Origin: Mariprofundaceae bacterium
GTDB lineage: Bacteria; Pseudomonadota; Zetaproteobacteria; Mariprofundales; Mariprofundaceae
DNA: 11,879 nt
Assembly: GCA_027018975.1 (NCBI GenBank)
Contig: JALUXN010000173.1
Location: 1 to 11,879, forward strand
Direction: 5' to 3'
The notes beneath the pieces were generated by a model, which searched no databases, was not told the DNA's origin, and worked only from the letters and a program-made list of their open reading frames with translations. Each line of letters begins with the position of its first letter. The stretch's first letter is position 1. A program made the translations under genes and the position numbers. Below, one piece after another: positions 1 through 5,593 of the stretch.

Positions 1-1
1 G

Positions 2-745
2 GATATGATCGCCCGTGCCTACGATGAGCGGGATAAGCTCAAGGTGACGCAGAAATCGGATCGTGATTATGTGACCGAGGTGGATCGGCGTGCCGAGTCG
101 TTGATTGTGCGTGAGATCAGCCGTCACTATCCTGAGCATGGCATTGTCGCCGAGGAGTCCGCCGAGCAGGTCAATCCTGAAGCGGCGATTCAGTGGTATA
201 TCGATCCGCTCGATGGCACCACCAACTTTATCCACGGCTATCCCCATTTTGCGGTCTCGATTGCGGCTTGGAAGCTGGGTAAACCGCTGTTTGCGGTGGT
301 GCATGACCCGATTCGCGATGAGACGTTTGAGGCCAAAAATGGTGGCGGTGCGTTTCTCAATCGGCGACGGCTGCGGGTTAGCGGTGAGAAGCAGCTCGAT
401 CATGCACTGTTTGCCTCCGGGCTCCCCTCGTATCGGCGCGAAACGATCGATCTGTTTCAGCAGCGTATGGATGCCTGCATGCGTAATATGGATGGTTATC
501 GGCGCGGTGGCTCTGCGGCGCTGGATCTCGCCTATGTGGCTGCCGGGCGGCTTGATGCGTATTGGGAGGCAGGGCTTGGCGCGTGGGACATTGCGGCCGG
601 CGTGCTGTTGGTGCAGGAGGCGGGTGGTCTCGTGACCGGACTGGACGGGGCGACCGTGGAGCTGGCGCGCGGCGATGTGTTGGCGAGTAATTCGCATCTG
701 CATGGGCAGGTGATGTCGCTGCTGAAGGTTGATTCAACGCGTTGA
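2..745 (+). CDS. suhB: Inositol-1-monophosphatase family protein SuhB (5' end outside window)
   Basis: Member of the Mg-dependent inositol monophosphatase/FIG superfamily, which hydrolyses inositol monophosphates; in E. coli SuhB also takes part in rRNA transcription antitermination. Counting from the first ATG in the window (base 5), the metal-binding motifs are all present: Glu50 in the GIVAEES segment, motif IDPLDGTTNF (Asp67, Asp70) and C-terminal motif WDIAAG (Asp195). RRGGSAALDLAYVAAGR at 166-182 is also typical. Compared with E. coli SuhB (267 aa), about 17 N-terminal residues are missing, and the frame is open to the window edge (GAT before the ATG). The ATG at base 5 is therefore almost certainly an internal methionine and the gene starts upstream. 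No neighbour in the window is functionally linked to it. Family assignment is sure; cellular role (inositol metabolism versus rRNA processing) is inferred. Confidence 0.93.
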   Translation, partial: DMIARAYDERDKLKVTQKSDRDYVTEVDRRAESLIVREISRHYPEHGIVAEESAEQVNPEAAIQWYIDPLDGTTNFIHGYPHFAVSIAAWKLGKPLFAVVHDPIRDETFEAKNGGGAFLNRRRLRVSGEKQLDHALFASGLPSYRRETIDLFQQRMDACMRNMDGYRRGGSAALDLAYVAAGRLDAYWEAGLGAWDIAAGVLLVQEAGGLVTGLDGATVELARGDVLASNSHLHGQVMSLLKVDSTR

Positions 746-748
746 TGG

Positions 749-767
749 GCAGCGTCTGCTGCGCTGC
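749..767 (+). terminator. Weak hairpin just after suhB, possible terminator
   Basis: GCAGCG at 749-754 can pair with CGCTGC at 762-767 around a 7-base loop, three bases after the suhB stop. Only a mixed pyrimidine tract (ATTTCTCTTT, 781-790) follows, and it is not adjacent, so this is not a convincing intrinsic terminator. The position is right, the sequence support is thin. Confidence 0.22.
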
Positions 768-853
768 GGGCGCGAGTGACATTTCTCTTTGTGCTGCCGC
801 AAGCATTATCCATGGCGAGTGATATCGAGGTTTGAAAGGTATTCCACAGTGGT

Positions 854-862
854 TGTGGATAA
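854..862 (-). promoter_or_regulatory. DnaA box, perfect match
   Basis: TGTGGATAA on the plus strand is the exact reverse complement of TTATCCACA, the strongest E. coli-type DnaA box. It lies 3 bases from a second box at 866-874 in the same orientation. Confidence 0.55.
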
Positions 863-865
863 GTT

Positions 866-874
866 GGTGGATAA
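866..874 (-). promoter_or_regulatory. DnaA-box-like 9-mer (8/9)
   Basis: GGTGGATAA reads TTATCCACC on the minus strand, one mismatch from the consensus. The surrounding 11-mer TGGTGGATAAC (865-875) recurs exactly at 1044-1054, on the other side of the AT-rich core. Confidence 0.42.
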
Positions 875-1044
875 CTTTGTTGAATGCTGTGCTATGTCAC
901 ACGATTGTCACGGTTTTCGGTTCGTGCATATTTTTTAGGCATATGAATTAAGTGATGTTTTTCAATGATTAATACTATAACTCTTAAACTATTGGTTAAG
1001 ATCAATGGCTAACCTACGTGGATCGGTGGATGTGTGACCTGCAT

Positions 1045-1053
1045 GGTGGATAA
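1045..1053 (-). promoter_or_regulatory. DnaA-box-like 9-mer (8/9), distal copy
   Basis: GGTGGATAA again, embedded in the same 11-mer TGGTGGATAAC as the copy at 865-875 and in the same orientation. It lies about 45 bases beyond the 25% G+C segment. Confidence 0.4.
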
Positions 1054-1062
1054 CAGGCTGTT

Positions 1063-1071
1063 TTTTCCATA
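1063..1071 (+). promoter_or_regulatory. DnaA-box-like 9-mer TTTTCCATA
   Basis: It matches the degenerate box TTWTNCACA at 8 of 9 positions (T instead of C at position 8). It is the weakest listed member of the cluster and could be chance in an AT-rich stretch. Confidence 0.25.
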
Positions 1072-1078
1072 AATATCA

Positions 1079-1747
1079 TCAATGTGAAGGCGCTGTGGTG
1101 GTTGATGGTGCTGCGCTGTAGAGGCGTTGGAAATCGGTTTCTCTGATCAACGCTGGCATGGCAATTCCAGTGGTTTGGAGTTGTTTCCAGATTTGCTGGG
1201 CGTGCTGTTTGTCTGTTGCAGGGGAGATAAATCGCCAGACCGGCAGGGTGAAATTTCGGCTGGCGTAGTGGTAGGGGCGTCCGCTGTGTTGCAGGTCGGC
1301 TTGTAGTGATTCGGCGTAGGCATCTTCGTAGTAACGCCCCAGAGCAACAGTGAAGGTGTTGTTGGCAGGGTCGTGGATGATGCTGGCTTCGATGCCGTCA
1401 TCGATCCAGCGTTTGACTGCGGCCGCTGCTGTGCTGCGGTCGGTGTATGTGTGCGGATCGTCAAAGGCGTGCAGGGTGATCGATTCGCGGCGCACCCACG
1501 GGGTGAGTGGCAGGTGAAGTTCATCGATGCGTGCCTGCAGCGCATCTCGGCCGGGTTTGGTGACCACGCGGCGGGTGATGACGCGCCAGTGTTGTTGGCT
1601 CTGCTTGGGCGCTTGATTTGCATGACTTCGAGACGGGATAGCTAGGCGCAAAGGAGATGGGTGATCTGCTGCCTGCGGTGTTTGCCACGCAAGCCAAGCC
1701 AGCGCGGTCAGGGCGAGGGTGGCGACAATGGATGGCAGATGTTTCAT
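1079..1747 (-). CDS. Exported SPOR-like domain protein
   Basis: The 222-residue product starts with Lys2 and a hydrophobic segment (about 6-22) followed by TPQAAD, which reads as a cleavable signal peptide or an N-terminal anchor, so the bulk should be periplasmic. Residues about 53-200 carry an alternating strand-helix pattern like SPOR domains (peptidoglycan binding): ITLHAF at 90-95, helix STAAAAVKRWIDDG at 105-118, then FTVALGRYYEDAYAESLQADL at 132-152, the spacing seen around the 'V.LG.F....A..L...L' core of SPOR. Ser/Thr/Pro-rich tail 211-222. I chose the ATG at 1747 because the signal peptide begins there; a GTG at 1798 would add 17 residues. Neither start has a good Shine-Dalgarno sequence. 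Role unknown; binding to septal or denuded peptidoglycan is an inference from the fold-like pattern only. Confidence 0.7.
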   Translation of the reverse strand: MKHLPSIVATLALTALAWLAWQTPQAADHPSPLRLAIPSRSHANQAPKQSQQHWRVITRRVVTKPGRDALQARIDELHLPLTPWVRRESITLHAFDDPHTYTDRSTAAAAVKRWIDDGIEASIIHDPANNTFTVALGRYYEDAYAESLQADLQHSGRPYHYASRNFTLPVWRFISPATDKQHAQQIWKQLQTTGIAMPALIRETDFQRLYSAAPSTTTAPSH

Positions 1748-1846
1748 GTTGTTTTGCTGAGTGGGGGTGTTGCGTAAGAGCAGAAGAAAGCCGCGCACCG
1801 TCTCAAGAGGGGGGAGGGAAGTGACGATGCGCGACTTAGCAGGTTG

Positions 1847-1899
1847 TTCTAGCCAGGCAGCTGCTCTCCGCTCGGGAGGCTGGCCTCGGCCGGCTAGAA
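1847..1899. repeat. Inverted repeat with nested hairpins (possible structured RNA)
   Basis: TTCTAGCC at 1847-1854 is exactly complementary to GGCTAGAA at 1892-1899. Inside, CTCC/GGAG (around 1867-1878) and GCCAG (1852-1856)/CTGGC (1880-1884) offer nested or competing helices, and CTTAGC occurs as a direct repeat outside both arms (1835-1840 and 1913-1918). It sits in the 174-base gap between the 57-residue protein gene and the SPOR-like gene, both on the minus strand. No U tract follows on either strand, so an intrinsic terminator is unlikely. A leader structure of the SPOR-like gene or a small RNA is possible. I do not recognise an RNA family. Confidence 0.4.
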
Positions 1900-1921
1900 T
1901 CTGTTCTGTGTGCTTAGCGGA

Positions 1922-2095
1922 CTATTTGTCGGTGGAGCAGACCAACTCCTCTTCGATTTTGCCGGACTCGACCTCATCGATGATCTTCTGATAGTGCTCG
2001 TTGACCGGGCAGCCGCATGAGTGCTGTGTCGTGGCGTGCAGGCGAGCCTGCTCGATGTGCCATTGTGCTACTTTCAAATGCTGATCTACGTTCAT
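1922..2095 (-). CDS. Small cysteine-containing protein of unknown function (57 aa)
   Basis: I do not recognise the family. The start is ATG at 2095, preceded by GAGGA (2103-2107) at 7 bases, a good ribosome-binding site; an in-frame ATG at 2155 would add 20 residues but has no such support. The 57-residue product looks soluble: an amphipathic helix at about 5-22 (VDQHLKVAQWHIEQARLH), then HSCGCP with Cys27 and Cys29, a charged helix (about 32-50) rich in Glu, and Cys53 near the end. Cys27/Cys29/Cys53 with nearby His26 could form a metal site or disulfide, but this is inference. No signal peptide or membrane segment. It is transcribed divergently from batD and in the same direction as the SPOR-like gene downstream. 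Confidence 0.65.
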   Translation of the reverse strand: MNVDQHLKVAQWHIEQARLHATTQHSCGCPVNEHYQKIIDEVESGKIEEELVCSTDK

Positions 2096-2305
2096 TGATT
2101 TTTCCTCGCGATTGGTTTTAATGGCGCTTGAGCCAAGCCGTACGATAGCAGCCATGCGTGAAAAAACAAAACCGCGTGAATTGTGGGTTTGCCCATGCTG
2201 ATGTTTGTGTTGCTACCGCGCGGTTCAGTTTGGGCTGGGCTCAGTTCTTATAGGCGTTGCGCGATCTGCGACGTGATGAATCAAATTCGACTTCTGAGAG
2301 GAGAT
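2096..2305. promoter_or_regulatory. Divergent intergenic region between the 57-aa gene and batD
   Basis: These 210 bases must carry promoters for both directions. On the minus strand TTGTTT (2164-2169) and TATCGT (2142-2147) are separated by 16 bases, a poor sigma-70-like pair. On the plus strand TTATAG (2248-2253) with TTCAGT (2224-2229) at 18 bases is equally weak. Neither is convincing alone; only the divergent gene layout makes promoters here likely. Confidence 0.25.
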
Positions 2306-4045
2306 ATGTTGCAAAGCGTGCTGAGTCGTTGTTGGCTGTTGTGTGGGTTGCTGCTCTTGCCGCTGGCAGCTCAGGCGGCGGTGAAGGCGGAGGTGGATCG
2401 CTTCAATCTGAGCGAGAATGAGACGTTGAATCTGACGGTGACAGTCACCGGTGATGATCGTGGCGAGCCCGATATCGCGCCGCTAGAGCGTGATTTTGAC
2501 ATATTGTCGCAGAACCACAGCTCCTCCTTCAGTTGGGTGAACGGCAAGTCGAGCAGCAAGTCGATCTGGAGTTATGTGCTGCAGCCCAAGCGCAGCGGCA
2601 CATTGCGGATTCCGCCGCTCACCGTGGGTAACCACAAGACGCTGGCGATGGTGGTACAGGTGAGTGCGGTCAAGCCACGGGCATCGGGGCAGGGGATGCC
2701 GGTGGGTGATATCTGGATCGATATGCGTGCCACACCGACGCATGTGAAGGTGCAGCAGCAGGTGGTGATCACCATTCGCATCTACCAATCGGTCGCTCTT
2801 GGACAAGGGCAGGTGAGCAGCCCGTCGGCGAAGGATGCGATGGTCGAGCGGCTCGGCAAGGACAGTACCTATGACACCGATGCCAATGGCCGGCGCTGGC
2901 GGGTAACGGAGCAGCACTATGCGCTGTTTCCGCAGAAGAGCGGCCGATTGAGCATTGATCCGGTGCAGCTGGATGGCTCGGTAATGGTCGGCGGTGGCGG
3001 ATTTTTTCAATCTTCGCGGCCGGTGCGGGTGCGTTCCAATGCCTTGACGTTGCAGGTCGATCCGATGCCGGCGCAGTGGCAGGAGCCCTATTGGCTGCCG
3101 GCGCAGTCGCTGCGGTTGCGCGAGGATTGGCCGGCGCAGACGACATTCAAGGTCGGAGAGCCGATTACCCGCACGGTCACCATGGAGGCGGCCGGGGCGC
3201 TGGCCAGCCAGCTGCCGGAGCTGCCCAAGGAGATGCCGGATCACCTGAAGATCTATCCCGATCAGCCGCATCTGGAGAATCATCCTGCGCCGGATGGCAT
3301 GCATGGTATCCGGCAGGAGAAGGTGGCGATCATGCCGATGCAGGCTGGCACCTATATCCTGCCGCCGATCGATATCGCCTGGTGGAACAGTGCGACCGGC
3401 CAGCGCGAGGTGGCGTCACTGCCGGCGCGCAGTTTTACGGTGGTGGCTTCAGCGGTTGCGTCCAAGCCGTCATCGACAGCTATGACTGCGCAAAGGCGCC
3501 CTAAATCTGCAGTTGTACCTGATGAACAATCGTCGCCAGAGCATGCCGCGCTCGCCGGTGTGACGCATCCGCACGGTGCACAGGGTAGGGGGTGGAAATA
3601 TTTGGCGATCGTTGCTGTGCTGGGCTGGCTGTTGACGCTGCTCTATCTGCTCTGGTTGCGACGACAGATGCAGCAGATGCGAGCTGCGTCGGCCGATGGT
3701 AGACCGGTTGCGCGGCCTGATCTGTCGCTTGAGCGGCTGGAGCGGCAGTTGCGTGATGCCTGCGCGGCAGATGATGCGAAGGGTGCGGAGCGGGCGCTGT
3801 TGGCGATTGCGATGGTGCGCCTCCCAGATCTCTCTCACTACGCGTTGGCTTCGATTGCGCCGCACTGTGCTGCGGAGCTGAAGCAGGCGTTGTTGCGGTT
3901 GGAGCGGGTGCTGTATGGCGCGGATAGCGAGCCGTGGCGGGGTGAGGCGCTGTTTTCAGCTTATCAGGCGGGGGGATTTCGTGCAGCGGATGCGCAGCGG
4001 CAGACAGAAGCAGCCCTGCCGGGGCTCTATCCCGCTGACGGGTGA
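2306..4045 (+). CDS. batD: BatD-like membrane protein (aerotolerance family)
   Basis: The 579-residue product has the BatD layout: signal peptide 1-24 (hydrophobic core LLCGLLLLPLAAQAA), a long periplasmic beta-rich region, one transmembrane helix at about 432-451 followed by Arg-Arg, and a cytoplasmic tail of about 125 residues. Family-typical sequence includes FDILSQNHSSSFSWVNGK (64-81) and YVLQPKRSGTLRIPPLTVG (90-108), with a related 'MQAGTYILPPIDIAWWN' later. BatD proteins belong to the BatA-E/MoxR group linked to stress and oxygen tolerance in Bacteroidetes and Leptospira; the biochemical function is not established. The ATG at 2306 follows GAGAGGAG (2296-2303) and places the signal peptide at the N-terminus; the frame is open from an ATG at 2183 but that would bury it. 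No batA/batB/moxR neighbour is in the window, so the gene appears solitary. Its last 19 bases overlap the fliW 3' end on the opposite strand. Confidence 0.85.
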   Translation: MLQSVLSRCWLLCGLLLLPLAAQAAVKAEVDRFNLSENETLNLTVTVTGDDRGEPDIAPLERDFDILSQNHSSSFSWVNGKSSSKSIWSYVLQPKRSGTLRIPPLTVGNHKTLAMVVQVSAVKPRASGQGMPVGDIWIDMRATPTHVKVQQQVVITIRIYQSVALGQGQVSSPSAKDAMVERLGKDSTYDTDANGRRWRVTEQHYALFPQKSGRLSIDPVQLDGSVMVGGGGFFQSSRPVRVRSNALTLQVDPMPAQWQEPYWLPAQSLRLREDWPAQTTFKVGEPITRTVTMEAAGALASQLPELPKEMPDHLKIYPDQPHLENHPAPDGMHGIRQEKVAIMPMQAGTYILPPIDIAWWNSATGQREVASLPARSFTVVASAVASKPSSTAMTAQRRPKSAVVPDEQSSPEHAALAGVTHPHGAQGRGWKYLAIVAVLGWLLTLLYLLWLRRQMQQMRAASADGRPVARPDLSLERLERQLRDACAADDAKGAERALLAIAMVRLPDLSHYALASIAPHCAAELKQALLRLERVLYGADSEPWRGEALFSAYQAGGFRAADAQRQTEAALPGLYPADG

Positions 4046-4455
4046 CGCATCCAGTGGTAGCGGATGTCGAGGTTGGCATCGGCGCGAATGAACTGGATGC
4101 CGAGACGGGAGTGGGTGTTCAGGGCAATGGGGGCTTTGAGATTGGCAGTCACCCACACTTTGTCGGCGAAGGGGTTGAGCACCAGCATCCACATGATCTC
4201 TGAATCCGCATGGGCTTCAATGCAGGCAGCCATGTCGGATGGCAGGGTCGGGTAGTCGCCGAGTCGCGCCTGATCCCACGGGGTGAGTAGAAAAGCGGCT
4301 TCGGGGCGGTCGAGCGACTGAATGCAGATGATGTCACCGCGCCCTTCATAGATGAATCCGTAATCCTTGGCGTCACTGAAGCCGGCCAGCCCCTGCGGGA
4401 AGTGGAATGCCTTAGGTTGATTGCTGTGCAGATTGTCGCGTTGATCAGTTGTCAT
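4027..4455 (-). CDS. fliW: Flagellar assembly factor FliW (CsrA antagonist)
   Basis: FliW binds CsrA and relieves its repression of flagellin translation; it is itself sequestered by flagellin, giving a partner switch in the cytoplasm. The 142-residue product is of normal length and shows the family motifs: FPQGLAGF at 19-26, IQSLDRPEAAFLLTPW at 45-60 and ANLKAPIALNTHSRLGIQF at 104-122. I chose the ATG at 4455, which overlaps the csrA stop by 11 bases and is preceded by GAGG at 7 bases; an upstream in-frame ATG at 4482 would only add residues inside csrA. It is the last gene of the flagellar operon and ends 19 bases inside the convergent batD. No terminator is visible. Its place directly after csrA matches its partner role. 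Confidence 0.93.
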   Translation of the reverse strand: MTTDQRDNLHSNQPKAFHFPQGLAGFSDAKDYGFIYEGRGDIICIQSLDRPEAAFLLTPWDQARLGDYPTLPSDMAACIEAHADSEIMWMLVLNPFADKVWVTANLKAPIALNTHSRLGIQFIRADANLDIRYHWMRHPSAG

Positions 4456-4702
4456 CTGCAACCTCGTTATTGTTGGTCTCATCTGTGTCGGCGCTTTTCA
4501 GCCACGCCAGCGCGCCCGCGCCGCCAGCAGATCGATTTTCCTGTTGGATCAGGTTGTAGATCTCCATGCGATGGACGGGAACATCGGCCGGTGCTTCGAT
4601 GCCGATACGGACAATGTGCTCATTCTGCACATCTTGGATCATGATGCGAATATTGTCATTGATGCGGATGACTTCGCCGATTTTACGGCGGATGACGAGC
4701 AA
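4445..4702 (-). CDS. csrA: Carbon storage regulator CsrA with TTG start and extended acidic tail
   Basis: CsrA is a dimeric RNA-binding protein that blocks translation by binding GGA motifs in leader loops. The 85-residue product has the family core: MLVIRRKIGE at 1-10, VRIGIEAP at 31-38 and VHRMEIYN at 43-50, with Arg45 equivalent to the RNA-contacting Arg44 of E. coli. The start must be TTG at 4702: the flgL TAG lies only three codons upstream in the same frame, and the codons between (ATC, GTA) are not normal starts. The Shine-Dalgarno AAGG lies in the last codons of flgL. Odd points: position 5 is Arg where most CsrA have Thr, and a tail of about 29 residues (57-85) ends in an acidic, Asn-rich stretch. 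FliW-type CsrA proteins have longer C-termini than the E. coli one, and FliW contacts that region in Bacillus. Confidence 0.93.
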   Translation of the reverse strand: MLVIRRKIGEVIRINDNIRIMIQDVQNEHIVRIGIEAPADVPVHRMEIYNLIQQENRSAGGAGALAWLKSADTDETNNNEVADDN

Positions 4703-4711
4703 TACGATCTA
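4703..4711 (-). promoter_or_regulatory. flgL-csrA translational junction
   Basis: The flgL stop TAG (4709-4711) is followed by ATC GTA and then the TTG start of csrA in the same frame, a 6-base gap. The only Shine-Dalgarno-like sequence, AAGG, overlaps the last flgL codons (TTA AGG TAG). Ribosomes finishing flgL are probably the main source of csrA initiation; readthrough of a single TAG would fuse the two proteins. Confidence 0.5.
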
Positions 4712-5593
4712 CCTTAAGAAATTGACAAGACTGAGTGATTTGATCTGATTGATTTGGCCGTATGCAGCCTGGAGCGCGATCTTGGATTGGCTGAGCTGCG
4801 CGACAACGGCGGGGATATCGACGGCCTCATGGGCGGCCAATCGCTTGTCGAGCTGGTACTTCATATCCTGAAAGGATGTTTTGTAGAACTTGAGCGCACT
4901 CAGTTTGCCACCGACATCGGTGGTGACATTGATCATGCCGTCAGCGGCGGTGGAGAGTGTGCCGACGGCTGTTTGTACACCGGCCACATCGTTGATCTTC
5001 AGCGCATCACTCAGCCCTTTGAGGGCATTGAAAGCGTCGGTAAACTCGGTTCGGTCACCACGCACGTTGGTGACCAGCTGTTCGGTGGTGGTGATGGCGA
5101 CAATGCGATCCTGTGCATTGCCATTGTAGGTGACGACGCCGGTGGCAGGGTCTTGCACAAAGGCCGGTTTATCCACGGCAGTGCCGGCGAAGAGGGACTG
5201 CCCCTGCCACTGCTGGTTGGCATCATTGAGGAAGCGGGTGATCAGGTGATCGACTTCCACGGCAGCGGAGGCGCGCTGGTTGGCACTGAGGCCGCCGTTG
5301 GCGTGTTGCACGGCCAGTGCCTGGGCGCGCTTCATGACATTGTCCATGTCGCTCAGCATGGTCTGGCTCAGTGTCAGGCGATTTTCAGCGGTGCGAATTG
5401 CATCCAGGCTGCCTTTGACGCTCGATTGGGCATGGCGGATATCCAGCGAGACTTTGTAATCGAGGCCAGCCTGTGCAGGGGTCTGAAAACGGGTGCCGGA
5501 GGCGATTTTGGCGTTGCCCAAGTCCTGCAACTGTTGTTGCTGGTGGATGCCGGCGAGCAGATTATTGAAGATTTGTGTGCTGGAAATTCTCAT
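4709..5593 (-). CDS. flgL: Flagellar hook-filament junction protein FlgL (HAP3)
   Basis: FlgL forms the second ring of the junction between hook and filament, outside the cell, after export by the flagellar type III apparatus. The 294-residue product starts MRISSTQIF and shows the flagellin-like N-terminal coiled-coil region (about 1-140, with SGTRFQTPAQAGLDYK at 32-47 and AENRLTLSQTMLSDMD around 69-84), a short central domain and a C-terminal helix ending in SLSLVNFLR. Length is near the lower end for the family. The ATG at 5593 overlaps the flgK stop as ATGA, and TGGGG lies about 8 bases upstream. It should be co-expressed with flgK and escorted by FlgN. Confidence 0.95.
   Translation of the reverse strand: MRISSTQIFNNLLAGIHQQQQLQDLGNAKIASGTRFQTPAQAGLDYKVSLDIRHAQSSVKGSLDAIRTAENRLTLSQTMLSDMDNVMKRAQALAVQHANGGLSANQRASAAVEVDHLITRFLNDANQQWQGQSLFAGTAVDKPAFVQDPATGVVTYNGNAQDRIVAITTTEQLVTNVRGDRTEFTDAFNALKGLSDALKINDVAGVQTAVGTLSTAADGMINVTTDVGGKLSALKFYKTSFQDMKYQLDKRLAAHEAVDIPAVVAQLSQSKIALQAAYGQINQIKSLSLVNFLR

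Larger units (their letters stand above)
746..1078. other. AT-rich intergenic region with DnaA-box cluster (candidate origin or DnaA-binding locus)
   Basis: This 333-base gap between two converging genes contains no plausible ORF. Bases 921-1000 have only 20 G/C of 80, in sharp contrast to the G+C-rich genes around it. On either side lie matches to the DnaA box TTATCCACA: a perfect one at 854-862, TTATCCACC at 866-874 and again at 1045-1053 (all on the minus strand), and TTTTCCATA at 1063-1071 (+), with weaker ones at 840-848 and 806-814. An AT-rich segment next to clustered DnaA boxes is the usual layout of a bacterial origin. Against this, both flanking genes and the long flagellar operon are transcribed towards the region, whereas genes near an origin usually point away. 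A DnaA-titrating or regulatory locus is the main alternative. Confidence 0.4.

Noticed and set aside
378..813. Minus-strand frames overlapping the suhB 3' half
   Set aside because: Shadow frames: Pro/Arg/Ala-rich translation against a well-conserved suhB.
905..934. Promoter-like pair TTGTCA and TATTTT with an 18-base spacer, plus strand
   Set aside because: No ORF or obvious RNA follows, and such pairs are expected by chance in AT-rich DNA; the region lies between convergent genes.
921..980. dif-like XerC/XerD recombination site in the AT-rich gap
   Set aside because: The best alignments to the proteobacterial dif consensus reach only about half of the 22 arm positions, too few for this highly conserved site.
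1052..1066. AACAGGCTGTT followed by T residues as a terminator
   Set aside because: The two 5-base arms leave a 1-base loop, too tight for a hairpin, and it is on the wrong side for the minus-strand gene ending at 1079.
1748..1798. 17-residue N-terminal extension of the SPOR-like protein from a GTG at 1798
   Set aside because: It would precede the signal peptide and lacks a Shine-Dalgarno sequence; kept only as an alternative start.
1811..1818. KOPS-like GGGGAGGG (GGGNAGGG) on the plus strand
   Set aside because: A single degenerate 8-mer is expected about once per window by chance.
2483..3304. A 273-codon minus-strand frame inside batD, plus several shorter ones (2769-3146, 3470-3865, 3501-4079)
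   Set aside because: Their translations are Arg/His/Pro-rich and low in complexity, typical of shadow frames, and batD on the other strand has a coherent domain structure.
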